Below, one piece after another: positions 1-9,492 of a DNA stretch of 64,000 nucleotides (position 1 is the first letter of the stretch; the number at the start of each line of letters is the position of its first letter). Source of the DNA: an uncultured Treponema sp. (GTDB lineage: Bacteria > Spirochaetota > Spirochaetia > Treponematales > Treponemataceae); assembly GCA_946410085.1 (NCBI GenBank), contig CAMJZA010000002.1, positions 1 through 64,000 of the forward strand. The letters are read 5' to 3'. Under the pieces are notes generated by a model. That model did no database searches. It was not told where the DNA came from and was given only the letters and a program-made list of their open reading frames with translations. Both the position numbers and the translations under genes were made by a program.

Positions 1-244
1 GGGTGAAACCTTGCCTGTTTCGGTTTGGCGGAAGAAACACCTCCACGTGCGTGGAGAAAACCTGCCGAGCTGGTCAATCACGTTTACTTCCTTGGAAACA
101 CCTCCACGTGCGTGGAGAAAACTCTTCTCGATGGGTGCCCGTGATTCCCTCGACGGAAACACCTCCACGTGCGTGGAGAAAACTTCCACACAAGAACCTT
201 GCAAGCTCCGGTCGGAGAAACACCTCCACGTGCGTGGAGAAAAC
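1..244 (-). CRISPR. CRISPR array (type I-E-like), truncated by left window edge; 4 repeats visible
   Basis: 28-nt repeat GAAACACCTCCACGTGCGTGGAGAAAAC (+ strand) at 34-61, 95-122, 156-183, 217-244; spacers of 33 nt at 1-33, 62-94, 123-155, 184-216. Minus-strand form GTTTTCTCCACGCACGTGGAGGTGTTTC has the usual I-E layout with inner stem CTCCAC/GTGGAG. Confidence 0.97.
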
Positions 245-362
245 ACCAAGATATCGTGTATAGAGTCGTTACAATACACCATATATAGCGTATCACCCTA
301 TCACTTTTGAAAAGCAAATAGTTTTTTAGATGCCGTATCCTACCTTATAAAGAATGATATGG
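245..362 (-). promoter_or_regulatory. Putative CRISPR leader
   Basis: AT-rich 118-bp non-coding gap between the cas2 stop and the array; cas genes read toward the array on the minus strand. Confidence 0.7.
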
Positions 363-659
363 TCAAGAGCTGGCAATCGCCATAGTTTTTTCTATGATAA
401 GCTGGAGGCCAGAAATCTCACCGATTTCTTTATCTGGATCCCCGCTTCCCCATATCTTATATCCCGGAGCCTTGTTAATCCGTTGGAACACAAGCAGGCC
501 GGATGAAGGGGGACAGGATTTCATCAAATAGTCTATCACGTCATCCGCAACGGAGTCCTTTATGCCTGAGACAAAAATATTTGCCCTCGGCTCAACGAAC
601 CAGAGCTTCATCCGCCCCCGTACGGCAGGGGGCAAATCATTCGCAATCACTACGACCAT
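363..659 (-). CDS. cas2: CRISPR-associated endoribonuclease Cas2, type I-E
   Basis: MVVVIANDLPPAVRGRMKLWFVEP...; last gene before the array. Confidence 0.93.
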   Translation of the reverse strand: MVVVIANDLPPAVRGRMKLWFVEPRANIFVSGIKDSVADDVIDYLMKSCPPSSGLLVFQRINKAPGYKIWGSGDPDKEIGEISGLQLIIEKTMAIASS

Positions 660-1519
660 CAGTCTTTCCCCAGCATCTCCTCGATGTCCGGATTGATTTT
701 TTCAAGGAGCCTTGTGTTGATGACCCGATTCCGGAATTCTGTCATCACCTGATACTTGTTGTAAACGCCAGCCATCTCAAAGGTCATCTTGAAAGCCAAA
801 TCAATGCACAGCTCCTCTTTGTACAAATCCGCCAGGTCATACACAAACGGGAGCGGACTTCCAGAATGAATGAACCCTATATGCGGAGAATAACCCATCG
901 CATACACGCATGAAGTGATAATCGCATACAACGCGGCATTGCAGGCTGTCAGGATCTGATTCGTCAAATCGCTCAGCTCCATCTTGCCGGGAACATAGCT
1001 CCGTCCTTTCCATCCCACGCCGTACTGCACGGCCTTTGCCTCATACAGTTGCCTGACGCGGTAGCCTTCCATCCCCATCATTTCCTTCAGCTTTTTTCCG
1101 GCAAGCTCGGCTTCTGGGAAACGGCGGGCATACATCCGCCGGGCAACTTCAAGAGACTTTTTGGAATCGGCGGCAATCTTCATTTGTCTCCGATAATTGC
1201 GGGTATTGGCAGTGGGAGTTTTCCCCACCGCATAAAAAAGCAGGGAATCCTCACCGACCCAGCAGATCGTGCAGTTCGCGGCCGCCATGACTTTCACGGC
1301 CTCATGGGTGAGGCTCGTTCCCGGCCCAAGCAGCACGGTAGCGATTGTCGCAACAGGAAGCCGGACAACATGACCCTCGCTGTCAATCCATTTCACGCTC
1401 GAATCATCAATCTCGAGCCTGCCACGCTCAAGATACAGGAACGGATACCTGTCCTTTATCTGAGGAAGCGTATCATGCGTGACCTGTATCAGAAGCCTTC
1501 CGTGTGACTCCCCAGCCAT
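659..1519 (-). CDS. cas1: CRISPR-associated integrase Cas1, type I-E
   Basis: Cas1e-like sequence (LLGPGTSLTHEAVKVMAAANCTICWVGEDSLLFYA), overlaps cas2 start. Confidence 0.95.
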   Translation of the reverse strand: MAGESHGRLLIQVTHDTLPQIKDRYPFLYLERGRLEIDDSSVKWIDSEGHVVRLPVATIATVLLGPGTSLTHEAVKVMAAANCTICWVGEDSLLFYAVGKTPTANTRNYRRQMKIAADSKKSLEVARRMYARRFPEAELAGKKLKEMMGMEGYRVRQLYEAKAVQYGVGWKGRSYVPGKMELSDLTNQILTACNAALYAIITSCVYAMGYSPHIGFIHSGSPLPFVYDLADLYKEELCIDLAFKMTFEMAGVYNKYQVMTEFRNRVINTRLLEKINPDIEEMLGKD

Positions 1520-2259
1520 TACGGTTCACCATCCGGCATGTTCAGCGGAATTTTCGTGACGCGCCTGTCCTGATATTTCTTGACCCTGCCAAACTGAACG
1601 GGCACATCGTTGAGCGTGAAAGCATCCCCGTCCTCAGACTCGCCGTCAACCACGCGGAAATCCGCAATCAGCTTTCGTGACTCATGGGACAGGGCCTTCT
1701 GCATCGCAGCCGTTTCCGCATCGGATTCCGTCCCGAAAGTTCCCTGATATACAAAGTCGCTTGGCACACAGCACCTCCGTCCAAGGGAAAGGGGCCACAC
1801 AGGATTTTGCAGTGCTCCGGCACACGCATCCGCAATATCGGCGGGAATCTCAAAGATGACGGCAAAAACGGCATCCTGCAGGTAGTAGCGGTGAGTCATC
1901 TTTGTGCCAGAAATTTTACCGTCAGCAGTTTTTGAAAAGCCACCATTACATTTTCTTGGAATCATATTGCTTTCCCGCTTGTCCTTGTCATCATACCCCG
2001 CGCCAATCATCTGAAAGTCGTGCAGGACAAGAGGCCGGGCCCTGTCCTTGTCGCGGAACGCTATCACGGTCTGACGCAAGCCCGCAAAACGCGCCAAAAG
2101 CTCCCTCTGCTCGCCGCCGGCACCGAGCGCGCACAGAAGAAGTCCGAGCACCCCGGATTTTGTCGGAAAATCCAGTGTGTCGCGCCGTCCGAATTTTGAA
2201 TCGAAACCCCATGACTGGAGGGGAGCCTCCAGCCACAGGAGCAAGAACTTGGTTTCCAT
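1519..2259 (-). CDS. cas5e: Cascade subunit Cas5e (CasD)
   Basis: LLLWLEAPLQSWGFDSKFGRRDTLDFPTKSGVLGLL is typical of Cas5e. Confidence 0.93.
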   Translation of the reverse strand: METKFLLLWLEAPLQSWGFDSKFGRRDTLDFPTKSGVLGLLLCALGAGGEQRELLARFAGLRQTVIAFRDKDRARPLVLHDFQMIGAGYDDKDKRESNMIPRKCNGGFSKTADGKISGTKMTHRYYLQDAVFAVIFEIPADIADACAGALQNPVWPLSLGRRCCVPSDFVYQGTFGTESDAETAAMQKALSHESRKLIADFRVVDGESEDGDAFTLNDVPVQFGRVKKYQDRRVTKIPLNMPDGEP

Positions 2260-2262
2260 CCG

Positions 2263-3450
2263 CTAGGCCTTCACCGCGCTTTTTACGCCTTCAATCAGAT
2301 GGTCAATGCTGAAATCCTCGTTGATACCAAACTCAAATTCTTTGATTTTCCCGAACAGGCTGCCGGAAAGTTTTTCTTTTTTAGCAAGCTGATTCTTCAC
2401 TTCCTCAATGCTGGGCTGCAGGTAACCGCCGTCCCGGGCCTTTACCGGAGTCTCAAAAGAAAGCTGCACCCCTTGCCCCTCTCTGACGAGCACTTTGGCA
2501 TAATCCCAGGTGCAGAATCCTGCCTGAGAAGTCTGCCTGGCACTGGGAACGGCAATGTAGAGGGCCTTGATAAAGGCTTCTATTGCCTGGGGAAAAAACT
2601 CATCATTGTTCCCCATTGTCTCATACAGCTGTCCCAAATCAAGGGTGATGTAGCGGTAATAAGTCGCGGCGTTAAACTCAAGCGTTCCAATGTGGGCTGA
2701 TTCCTGGGCCTCTGAAAAATCATCGAGGGCCGTGAAAAACTCAATCTGGTTGGTCACTTTGTGGGTAGAGATGGCATGGCTGAACGAAGCGGCGGCCTCA
2801 ACATCCAGAGAAGAAGCCTGCGCAATCATGCGGCCGAACAGCGCGATGTCAAGGCCGTCAAGCTCATCAGTGAGAGCAAACTGGGGTTTTCCTATCAGTT
2901 CTTCAATTTTTTTTACCCGTTTATCCTTGTTTTTGTTTTCTCCGGCTTTTTTTGTTTTTTCCTTTTTTTTCTCAGAAAGAGGAAAGACTCTTTCATAATC
3001 AAAAGCATTATTTTTAAACTCGTTAGCCAAAGCTTCTATCTCTTTCTGCCCCATAAAAATCAGGGTGTCGGATTTTGAGTCCTCAGAATCATCGGAAGAA
3101 GGAGCATCTGACTCATCAAACTTCTTCCGTGCTTCCTTGCTGAAAATGGATTCTACGGAAAGCCCGCACTTTCTCGCAGATATATCATCCGCGCCAAGTT
3201 TCTTGCAGGCATCTCCTATCAGGTTCCCAATGAGCTTTGTTCGTTTGGCAAGCTGCACGCCCCCGACATCCTGCATCGCCATCCGCACCGCTCTCTTCCA
3301 GCACTGGCTTGAGACGCGGGCACGGGTCACGCCGCCGACAACGGCAGTCTTTGGTGCGCCGACATCGTCGCGGTTCAGGCAGGTCACCGGAAATGACTGC
3401 AAGATGTGGAATTCGATTCTCTTATTTGTGTACTTGTTCTTCTCTTTCAT
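2263..3450 (-). CDS. cas7e: Cascade backbone Cas7e (CasC/Cse4)
   Basis: IEFHILQSFPVTCLNRDDVGAPKTAVVGGVTRARVSSQCWKRAVR motif. Confidence 0.95.
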   Translation of the reverse strand: MKEKNKYTNKRIEFHILQSFPVTCLNRDDVGAPKTAVVGGVTRARVSSQCWKRAVRMAMQDVGGVQLAKRTKLIGNLIGDACKKLGADDISARKCGLSVESIFSKEARKKFDESDAPSSDDSEDSKSDTLIFMGQKEIEALANEFKNNAFDYERVFPLSEKKKEKTKKAGENKNKDKRVKKIEELIGKPQFALTDELDGLDIALFGRMIAQASSLDVEAAASFSHAISTHKVTNQIEFFTALDDFSEAQESAHIGTLEFNAATYYRYITLDLGQLYETMGNNDEFFPQAIEAFIKALYIAVPSARQTSQAGFCTWDYAKVLVREGQGVQLSFETPVKARDGGYLQPSIEEVKNQLAKKEKLSGSLFGKIKEFEFGINEDFSIDHLIEGVKSAVKA

Positions 3451-3489
3451 AATTCTATCTCCTACAAAAAAATTTCGCTTACGTTAGCA

Positions 3490-4104
3490 TTACATAAGGT
3501 CGTTTTGAAGTGGCATGACCTGCAGGAGGCCAAAGCCGAACGCCTTTCCCTTGCCTATTCCCTCTTTCACGGACTTTTTGAACTGCTCCCGGTCGGTCAC
3601 CTTCATTCTTCCGGTAAAGACAGCCTTTGCAAGCGTGACCGGCTTTCCGTCCTTGTTGAACTGCACGATGTTCGTATCGCCTACGGCAAGAGACCCCGGA
3701 ATCACCTCAAAGCCGTAAGACGAAGCCTTTGCCTTAAACCATTCCGCAAGGGCATCCCTTCCCTTTACGGGTACAATCTTCCCCGTTTCCTTTGAGCGCT
3801 TAACGGGGTTTATCTGCACGTCAAAACCGTAATAGTCGGCTTCAAGAAAGGCCTCGGGTATATCCCGGATCTCCGTCTCGGCAAAGTCACAGGATTGCGG
3901 GGCATCCTCGGAAAAAATCAGGATTCGCTTCTCCTCCGCGTCCGCATCCAGAACGCGATACAGGAAGTCCCGGGTCACGCCTTCTTTCTTTGGGAACAGG
4001 TCGTATATCTTTTTATGAAGCGAATAGGCATCGAAGAAGTCCTTGTTCTGCCTGCGAAGCTCCATGTACTGCTTTTTTGAGATTCGCAAAAGGGTCGCTT
4101 TCAT
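3490..4104 (-). CDS. cas6e: CRISPR RNA endonuclease Cas6e (CasE/Cse3)
   Basis: DAYSLHKKIYDLFP...RDFLYRV and C-terminal GIGKGKAFGFGLL; start chosen at MKATLLRIS, giving ATGA overlap with cse2. Confidence 0.93.
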   Translation of the reverse strand: MKATLLRISKKQYMELRRQNKDFFDAYSLHKKIYDLFPKKEGVTRDFLYRVLDADAEEKRILIFSEDAPQSCDFAETEIRDIPEAFLEADYYGFDVQINPVKRSKETGKIVPVKGRDALAEWFKAKASSYGFEVIPGSLAVGDTNIVQFNKDGKPVTLAKAVFTGRMKVTDREQFKKSVKEGIGKGKAFGFGLLQVMPLQNDLM

Positions 4105-4616
4105 GCATTTTCCTCCCCAGCATTTTCCGCATCGGCTGAAGTTCCGTAAAACTGCTGCGCCCACTTTGACTTGACTCTCTCCCCGTCACCAAAATAGCGC
4201 AGGTCATCCAGCAGGGACTGATAGCTGACAGCAACGTTCTTACCGGTGATGAACTGCAGGACAGGCCGCAAAACCGAGCAAAGCTCCGGCACGTCAGAAC
4301 AGGCAAGAATCCGTCGGAGCTTTGAGCGGGCAGGATCACTTTCCCTGTTCCACTCATATGCCGCACACAAAGCCGCTCCCAGTCCAAGAGATCCGTCGCT
4401 TTCACGCCCGCTCTTTGCAATGGCGGCAAGAACCAATGCGTAAGGAAGCCGTTCCCAGTTTCTGTCCAGATGAACACCGTAATCCGCCAGGTATTCCCAG
4501 CACTGGTACTCCGTAGCGGGATTGTCCGCCCGCTTAAGGGCAGCCCGGAAAGCGGAGTCGTTTTTAAGCCTCTCAAATACGCGTTTCGCGAGCGTTTCCT
4601 TTTGCTCAGATTCCAT
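4101..4616 (-). CDS. cse2: Cascade small subunit Cse2 (CasB)
   Basis: Position between cse1 and cas6e; length and character of Cse2. Confidence 0.85.
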   Translation of the reverse strand: MESEQKETLAKRVFERLKNDSAFRAALKRADNPATEYQCWEYLADYGVHLDRNWERLPYALVLAAIAKSGRESDGSLGLGAALCAAYEWNRESDPARSKLRRILACSDVPELCSVLRPVLQFITGKNVAVSYQSLLDDLRYFGDGERVKSKWAQQFYGTSADAENAGEENA

Positions 4617-6194
4617 CTATCTCTCCTCCTTCACGTTTTTTATCCCCGGTCTGTTCTTTGCCCATGCCTCCATCTGCCTTGCGGTATCCTTGGGGCAGTT
4701 CGCGTCATAAATCCTGTTGACAAAAGACCAGAATTTCCGGTACAATGGCTGAAGGCCTTCCTGCGCATCCGGACCGGAACATATATCGACCACATGTTGG
4801 AATTCATGCTCGCAGAGTTGCCAGAATTCCTGTTTGGGTACACCAAGTCTCTCTTCTATAATTGTCTGTCTTGATTTTCCGTCGCTGTTCTTCTTATTGC
4901 TAAGCTCCTTCAAGTATCTTTCGATAGAATCTCCCATTTCTTTCTCACATTCATTCATTTCATGCATTGTGTCCAGCAAACTGGTAAAAAAATTCGCATC
5001 ATACGTATCCATGTACACAGATTTTGGGAGCTTGACCTCTGACTCAACATAATCATTATTTTCCTTTATCTTCATTCCGAAGTTATCGCTTCCTACATCA
5101 AGGCCTCCTGACCAAATGAAGAAAGCATCCTTAGTTTTCATGGAAAGAAACTTGTTCAATGCGATTCGCATACCGATGTTCTGAAAATCAGCTTCATCCA
5201 TTTTCTTTGCCAGCAAAGAAGTCAATAATCGCCACGGACGTTTTGAAACGTCAGAGGCAAGATATTTTATTTCGCTATTATCATCCAGCTTCCAAGAGAT
5301 ACTTAAATCTATCCATGAAGATCCATCCTGAAGCTTCTTTTTATCAGCTTTTGACCGATGGTATACAATACCTTCCGTAAAAAAGATTCCCTTCTCGGTA
5401 AAATACAGGAATCTGCTCATAGGAACCAAGTGCCCAAGCAAAGTTTCTTTTGATTCCCGTGCAATGTCATCATCCTCCGACTTCGGCATATTCTCCCAAA
5501 AAGGAGTTCCCAAGGATAAGACAACATTAGAAGCCTTTATATCGGTATGTGACAGTAAATTTAGATAAACAGATTCTACAATTGAATCAAGAAGTATGTA
5601 ACTGTGCAAAAACTTATTGAATCCTAAACCGGGACCAGGATTCGCTGTAGGACTCTTTTGAGGTAAGTTTTCCTTGATTTTTATTTTATTGTTCACTTGT
5701 TTTCCCCTTAGGGCAAAACTTTGAACTGTTATCAAATAGAGAGCAACCCTATTTGGTTCATACGTAATATCTTCGGAATCATATTCCGAAATAACAGTAT
5801 TGTTGTCAGCCCACAAGTCAGGGAAAAATCCATTTCCCACTGTAACAGGAACAAGCTTTTTCTCATCAGAACAATATTGCTTATCTGCAATCTCCGGCAT
5901 CTGCAGGAACGGCCGTTCCCCGTAGAGCCAGAAGCAGTCCCGGTGGCTGTCAAGGTAGTCCAGCACGGCTTTTCTCATGCCGTCGCAGCCAAGGGCCTTC
6001 CATCCGTCCTCGTCTTCCGGCGTGCACGCAGTTTGGGCTATAGCCAGCAGCAGCTTGAACACGGCTATTTTCTCTATGGGATTCCCGCCAAGGGCGGTAA
6101 GGCCTGCATCCGTGAAAATCCGCCTCACCCCAACCTTTCCTTCCCCAACGACAGGAATCCACTGCTCGTCGAGCAGGTTATATCTGTTTTCCAT
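4617..6194 (-). CDS. cse1: Cascade large subunit Cse1/Cas8e (CasA)
   Basis: MENRYNLLDEQWIPVVGEGKV N-terminus typical of CasA. Confidence 0.93.
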   Translation of the reverse strand: MENRYNLLDEQWIPVVGEGKVGVRRIFTDAGLTALGGNPIEKIAVFKLLLAIAQTACTPEDEDGWKALGCDGMRKAVLDYLDSHRDCFWLYGERPFLQMPEIADKQYCSDEKKLVPVTVGNGFFPDLWADNNTVISEYDSEDITYEPNRVALYLITVQSFALRGKQVNNKIKIKENLPQKSPTANPGPGLGFNKFLHSYILLDSIVESVYLNLLSHTDIKASNVVLSLGTPFWENMPKSEDDDIARESKETLLGHLVPMSRFLYFTEKGIFFTEGIVYHRSKADKKKLQDGSSWIDLSISWKLDDNSEIKYLASDVSKRPWRLLTSLLAKKMDEADFQNIGMRIALNKFLSMKTKDAFFIWSGGLDVGSDNFGMKIKENNDYVESEVKLPKSVYMDTYDANFFTSLLDTMHEMNECEKEMGDSIERYLKELSNKKNSDGKSRQTIIEERLGVPKQEFWQLCEHEFQHVVDICSGPDAQEGLQPLYRKFWSFVNRIYDANCPKDTARQMEAWAKNRPGIKNVKEER

Positions 6195-8892
6195 GAATAC
6201 CCTCCCTTCTTACCTGATAGCCGAGCAGCAGGTTATAATAAAAGCGGCTTCTGCTCCCGTCATCGTTCTCACCGCCGCACGGAAGCTTTTGCATCGTATA
6301 CAGCATGGAATCGTCTCCCACAATCGCGCATCGCAGCGGATGCTCATCGTCATCACGTCCAGTATACAGGTAATCCGAGAACACCTCAATACTTTTTTCA
6401 TATTCGGGGGCATGCTTCACAGCGACGTTCACGCAATGTTCCGACAGGGTCTTGCTTATTTTCATGCGCTCCCGTTCAGGAATATCACGGCTTGTTCCGG
6501 GAATAAGTATGGATGCCCCTGAACAAAAGCGCAGTCTATGACCATCACCATCCTTCTCAAAGGATCTGAGCAAAAGGACCGAGACGCTCTCCTGCTCCGC
6601 ATAACGGGTCTGTACCTGTGACTCGGTTTTCGTATTGTCAAACGCAATCTCCTTTGACCGGGTGAGTCTGGCAAAGCCTTCGAGCCTCTTTTTCTTATTT
6701 TCCATCTCTTCTTTGTATGATTTCCACAGGCCTCTTTCCTCTCGATCAGAATACGTGTCCTCCAGCAGCCGGCGGATGTCACCCGGCAATGAGACTGAGC
6801 GGAGATCTTTCCACTGCTCGCAGGTCCGGCACAAAACATACTCGCTGTAGACGGCCCCGCTCGCGCCGAAGACATTCTTTTCATTGCAGACGGACTCAAA
6901 GCGTGGTGCGATGATCATGCAGGCACATTCCGAACCGGAAGGACGTACAGAAGCGTTGGAGGCATGCCTCCACAAGCGGCCCATGCGCTGCAGCAGCATA
7001 TCCGTCGGGCAGACAGCCGTCAGCAGGAAGTCCGCGTCTATGTCGAGCGACTGCTCCAGGACCTGCGTTCCCACAAGAATCCGTCCCTTTTCGCTGCGGC
7101 GGGCCTTACCGTCAGAGCCATACATCCCCACCCAATACGCCTCATTCTCTGACCTGCGGGCCTTCTCATAGCGGGAGTGCACAAGACCGCATTCTACGTC
7201 CGTACCGCATCTTCCGGCGATAAGCTTGAAAACATCCTGCGCGTCCTGCACCGTATTTTCAATCCACAGGACCTGCTGGCCGGCAAAAGCCTTATCCAGC
7301 GCCGTCTCGCAGGCCACCCCGCGGTCATCGCAAAAGCTGACGGTGACAGTATTCCCTTGCCCGGTCTCGCAGGCCGTTTCCTGCAGGGAGCCGCTTTGTA
7401 TGAGGTCTGTCCGGCAGGAGTCCTCCGAATCCACCACGGAAGAAGCCTGGGCCGTCACCAGAGGATAGGACTTATTAAGGTCCAGCCCGGCAGGAAGCCG
7501 CAGGATTCCTGCCTTCTGCCGTGCGGTGAGCGTCGCACTGAGCAGGATGACGGTACATGCGCTCTTCCTAAGGCTTTCAACGAGCGCATTGAGGAGCGTT
7601 CCGGTATAGGCATCATAACTGTGGATTTCATCAAGAATGACGACTTTCCCCGCAAGTCCGAACGAGCGCACCATGCCATGCTTCACGTCCATCACGGACA
7701 TCAGGGCTTGGTCAACGGTTCCCACCGCGAACGGGGCGAGGATACCGCGTTTTTTTGCGTCAAACCAGCTTTTTCCCATGCCGCCATCCTCACCGAACGT
7801 CCGTTCCATCCAGGCAGATCCATGAAGCAGGCGGAGAGAATCATCCGTTGTCTGAGAAGAAAGAATTTTTTCAAGGAAGACCTCAACCCGCCCATATATC
7901 CTGTTTGACGTGAGCTGCGTCGGCAACGCAAAATAAAGCCCGGTCGCAAGTCCCCGGCTCAAAACCCGGTAAGCCGCATACAAGGCCGCCTCCGTCTTTC
8001 CCAATCCCATGGGTGCCTCAAGCACATACACGCCGGGACCGTTCACCGACTCAAAGAACGATTTCTGTACGTCCCGGGGAGCAAAGCCGAATATGTCCTT
8101 GAACGACAGCCCCTGCCTCACGGAAAGCCTGTGGAATCCGGCATCACGGACGGCCCTGTCCGCCATCGTGATGATTTCGTCCCGCCCAGGCCTGTCCGAC
8201 TCCTTCAGGCCCGCGAAATACCCGCCCGAAGCTATCCAGTCCGAGACAATGACCAGCCCGCCAAGGACACAGGCCTCATCCCAGCTCTGCACGTCCTGCC
8301 AGGCCGCCGCTCCATCACTGAATTCGGATTCCAGATTCTCCAAGAGCGCATGCCTTGCCTGAGTCCAGCCGGTTCCGCCGTACCGTTCTTCTGGATAGGC
8401 AATGGAATCCCCCGGCCTGAATCCATGATGCATGCCTTCAATCAGCGCAATATACTTCTTTAAGTGCGTACGGGCAGCCGCAAGCGAAATCTGCGTCACC
8501 TTCGCATGGAAGGAACAGCCTTTCCGCTTCGCGTTTGCAGAATTTGCCCCGATGCCCGAAAGCCGCGACAAGGCCATACAGACCTTGCCGTCTGAGCCGG
8601 GAGAGCAGGCCTCATAAATCATTCTCTGAAAATCAGGATTTATCTTACCTATGTCGTGGACTGCGGCTGCAAGCGGGGAGCTTCTGACAAACAGGATTCT
8701 GCGGAGTTTTTCGGGGATACGCAAAATGATAGAGGAGGCAACGTAACCCGTTATGCGGCAATGGGTTTCGACATCAAGCCCCGGTAGCTTTTCGTCGCCC
8801 GCCCCCTGAACAGTCTTGCTCAAAAAGACAAAATCAGACAGGTCAACGTCCCAGTCTTTGCACGTTTCAGCTCGTTTTGATGGCCTCAGCAT
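6178..8892 (-). CDS. cas3: CRISPR-associated helicase/nuclease Cas3 (HD + helicase)
   Basis: HD motif AAVHDIGK, Walker A APMGLGKTEAALY, DEIH box VVILDEIHSYDAYT, SATL. ORF opens at 8958 inside the tRNA; start at 8892 (MLRPSKRAE) preferred because GGAG lies 5 nt upstream. Confidence 0.93.
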   Translation of the reverse strand: MLRPSKRAETCKDWDVDLSDFVFLSKTVQGAGDEKLPGLDVETHCRITGYVASSIILRIPEKLRRILFVRSSPLAAAVHDIGKINPDFQRMIYEACSPGSDGKVCMALSRLSGIGANSANAKRKGCSFHAKVTQISLAAARTHLKKYIALIEGMHHGFRPGDSIAYPEERYGGTGWTQARHALLENLESEFSDGAAAWQDVQSWDEACVLGGLVIVSDWIASGGYFAGLKESDRPGRDEIITMADRAVRDAGFHRLSVRQGLSFKDIFGFAPRDVQKSFFESVNGPGVYVLEAPMGLGKTEAALYAAYRVLSRGLATGLYFALPTQLTSNRIYGRVEVFLEKILSSQTTDDSLRLLHGSAWMERTFGEDGGMGKSWFDAKKRGILAPFAVGTVDQALMSVMDVKHGMVRSFGLAGKVVILDEIHSYDAYTGTLLNALVESLRKSACTVILLSATLTARQKAGILRLPAGLDLNKSYPLVTAQASSVVDSEDSCRTDLIQSGSLQETACETGQGNTVTVSFCDDRGVACETALDKAFAGQQVLWIENTVQDAQDVFKLIAGRCGTDVECGLVHSRYEKARRSENEAYWVGMYGSDGKARRSEKGRILVGTQVLEQSLDIDADFLLTAVCPTDMLLQRMGRLWRHASNASVRPSGSECACMIIAPRFESVCNEKNVFGASGAVYSEYVLCRTCEQWKDLRSVSLPGDIRRLLEDTYSDREERGLWKSYKEEMENKKKRLEGFARLTRSKEIAFDNTKTESQVQTRYAEQESVSVLLLRSFEKDGDGHRLRFCSGASILIPGTSRDIPERERMKISKTLSEHCVNVAVKHAPEYEKSIEVFSDYLYTGRDDDEHPLRCAIVGDDSMLYTMQKLPCGGENDDGSRSRFYYNLLLGYQVRREGIHGKQI

Positions 8893-8926
8893 TTCCGCTC
8901 CGGATTGCTGTATGAAAATTCCCGAT

Positions 8927-9000
<74 letters not shown>

Positions 9001-9007
9001 ATACTGA

Positions 9008-9367
9008 CTACAGTACTACAAAACGGCCTTTTATTCAAGAGCCGCCGTCCTGATACTGGCAGTCATCATCCTGATCAGCTACACGATGCACAGCCTCTTC
9101 CGGCCGCTCGGCGAGGTGCAGAATGCGGTCAGAAACATCGCGTCGGGCGATGCAGACCTGACCCGCCGCCTGAATACGGACATCCGCACCCCCTTCAAGT
9201 CCATTCACGCTATCGTGGACGGTTTCAACGCATTCATGGAAAAAATGCAGGGCATGGTGCAGAGCCTGAAACGTTCCGGCAGCCAGCTTGACACGAGCGT
9301 TGCCGAAATGAACAGTACCGTGTCCCGACTCGGCAGCGACATCAACAGCTTCAAGACCGGAGCCTAG
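9008..9367 (+). pseudogene. Remnant of a methyl-accepting chemotaxis protein (TM + HAMP), truncated both ends
   Basis: Frame reads YYKTAFYSRAAVLILAVIILISYTMHSLFRPLGEVQNAVRNIASGDADLTRRLNTDI...SFKTGA*; in-frame TGA at 9005 next to the tRNA; no ligand-binding or full signalling domain. Confidence 0.8.
9010..9038 (-). promoter_or_regulatory. Putative sigma70-type promoter of tRNA-Arg (and perhaps cas operon)
   Basis: Minus strand TTGAAT (9033-9038), 17-bp spacer, TACTGT (9010-9015), 9 nt before the tRNA 5' end. Confidence 0.6.
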
Positions 9368-9456
9368 CCGCCCCCGTGGCCAAAGGCCATGCATCAGGGG
9401 GTCTCAGGCCCCCTGGTAAACCGGCCTGCGGTCCCGGGCAGAAAGGCCGCATGGCA

Positions 9457-9485
9457 TTGTCTTTCTGCCCCATCTCTGCTAGAAT
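9457..9485 (+). promoter_or_regulatory. Putative hisS promoter with 10-bp inverted repeat over the -35 region
   Basis: TTGTCT-N17-TAGAAT; inverted repeat GGGCAGAAAG (9436-9445)/CTTTCTGCCC (9461-9470). Confidence 0.5.
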
Positions 9486-9492
9486 GCAGGGC

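Noticed and set aside
3-310. Short ORFs with repeated TSTCVEKT / HLHVRGEN peptides
   Set aside because: They are translations of the CRISPR repeats, not genes.
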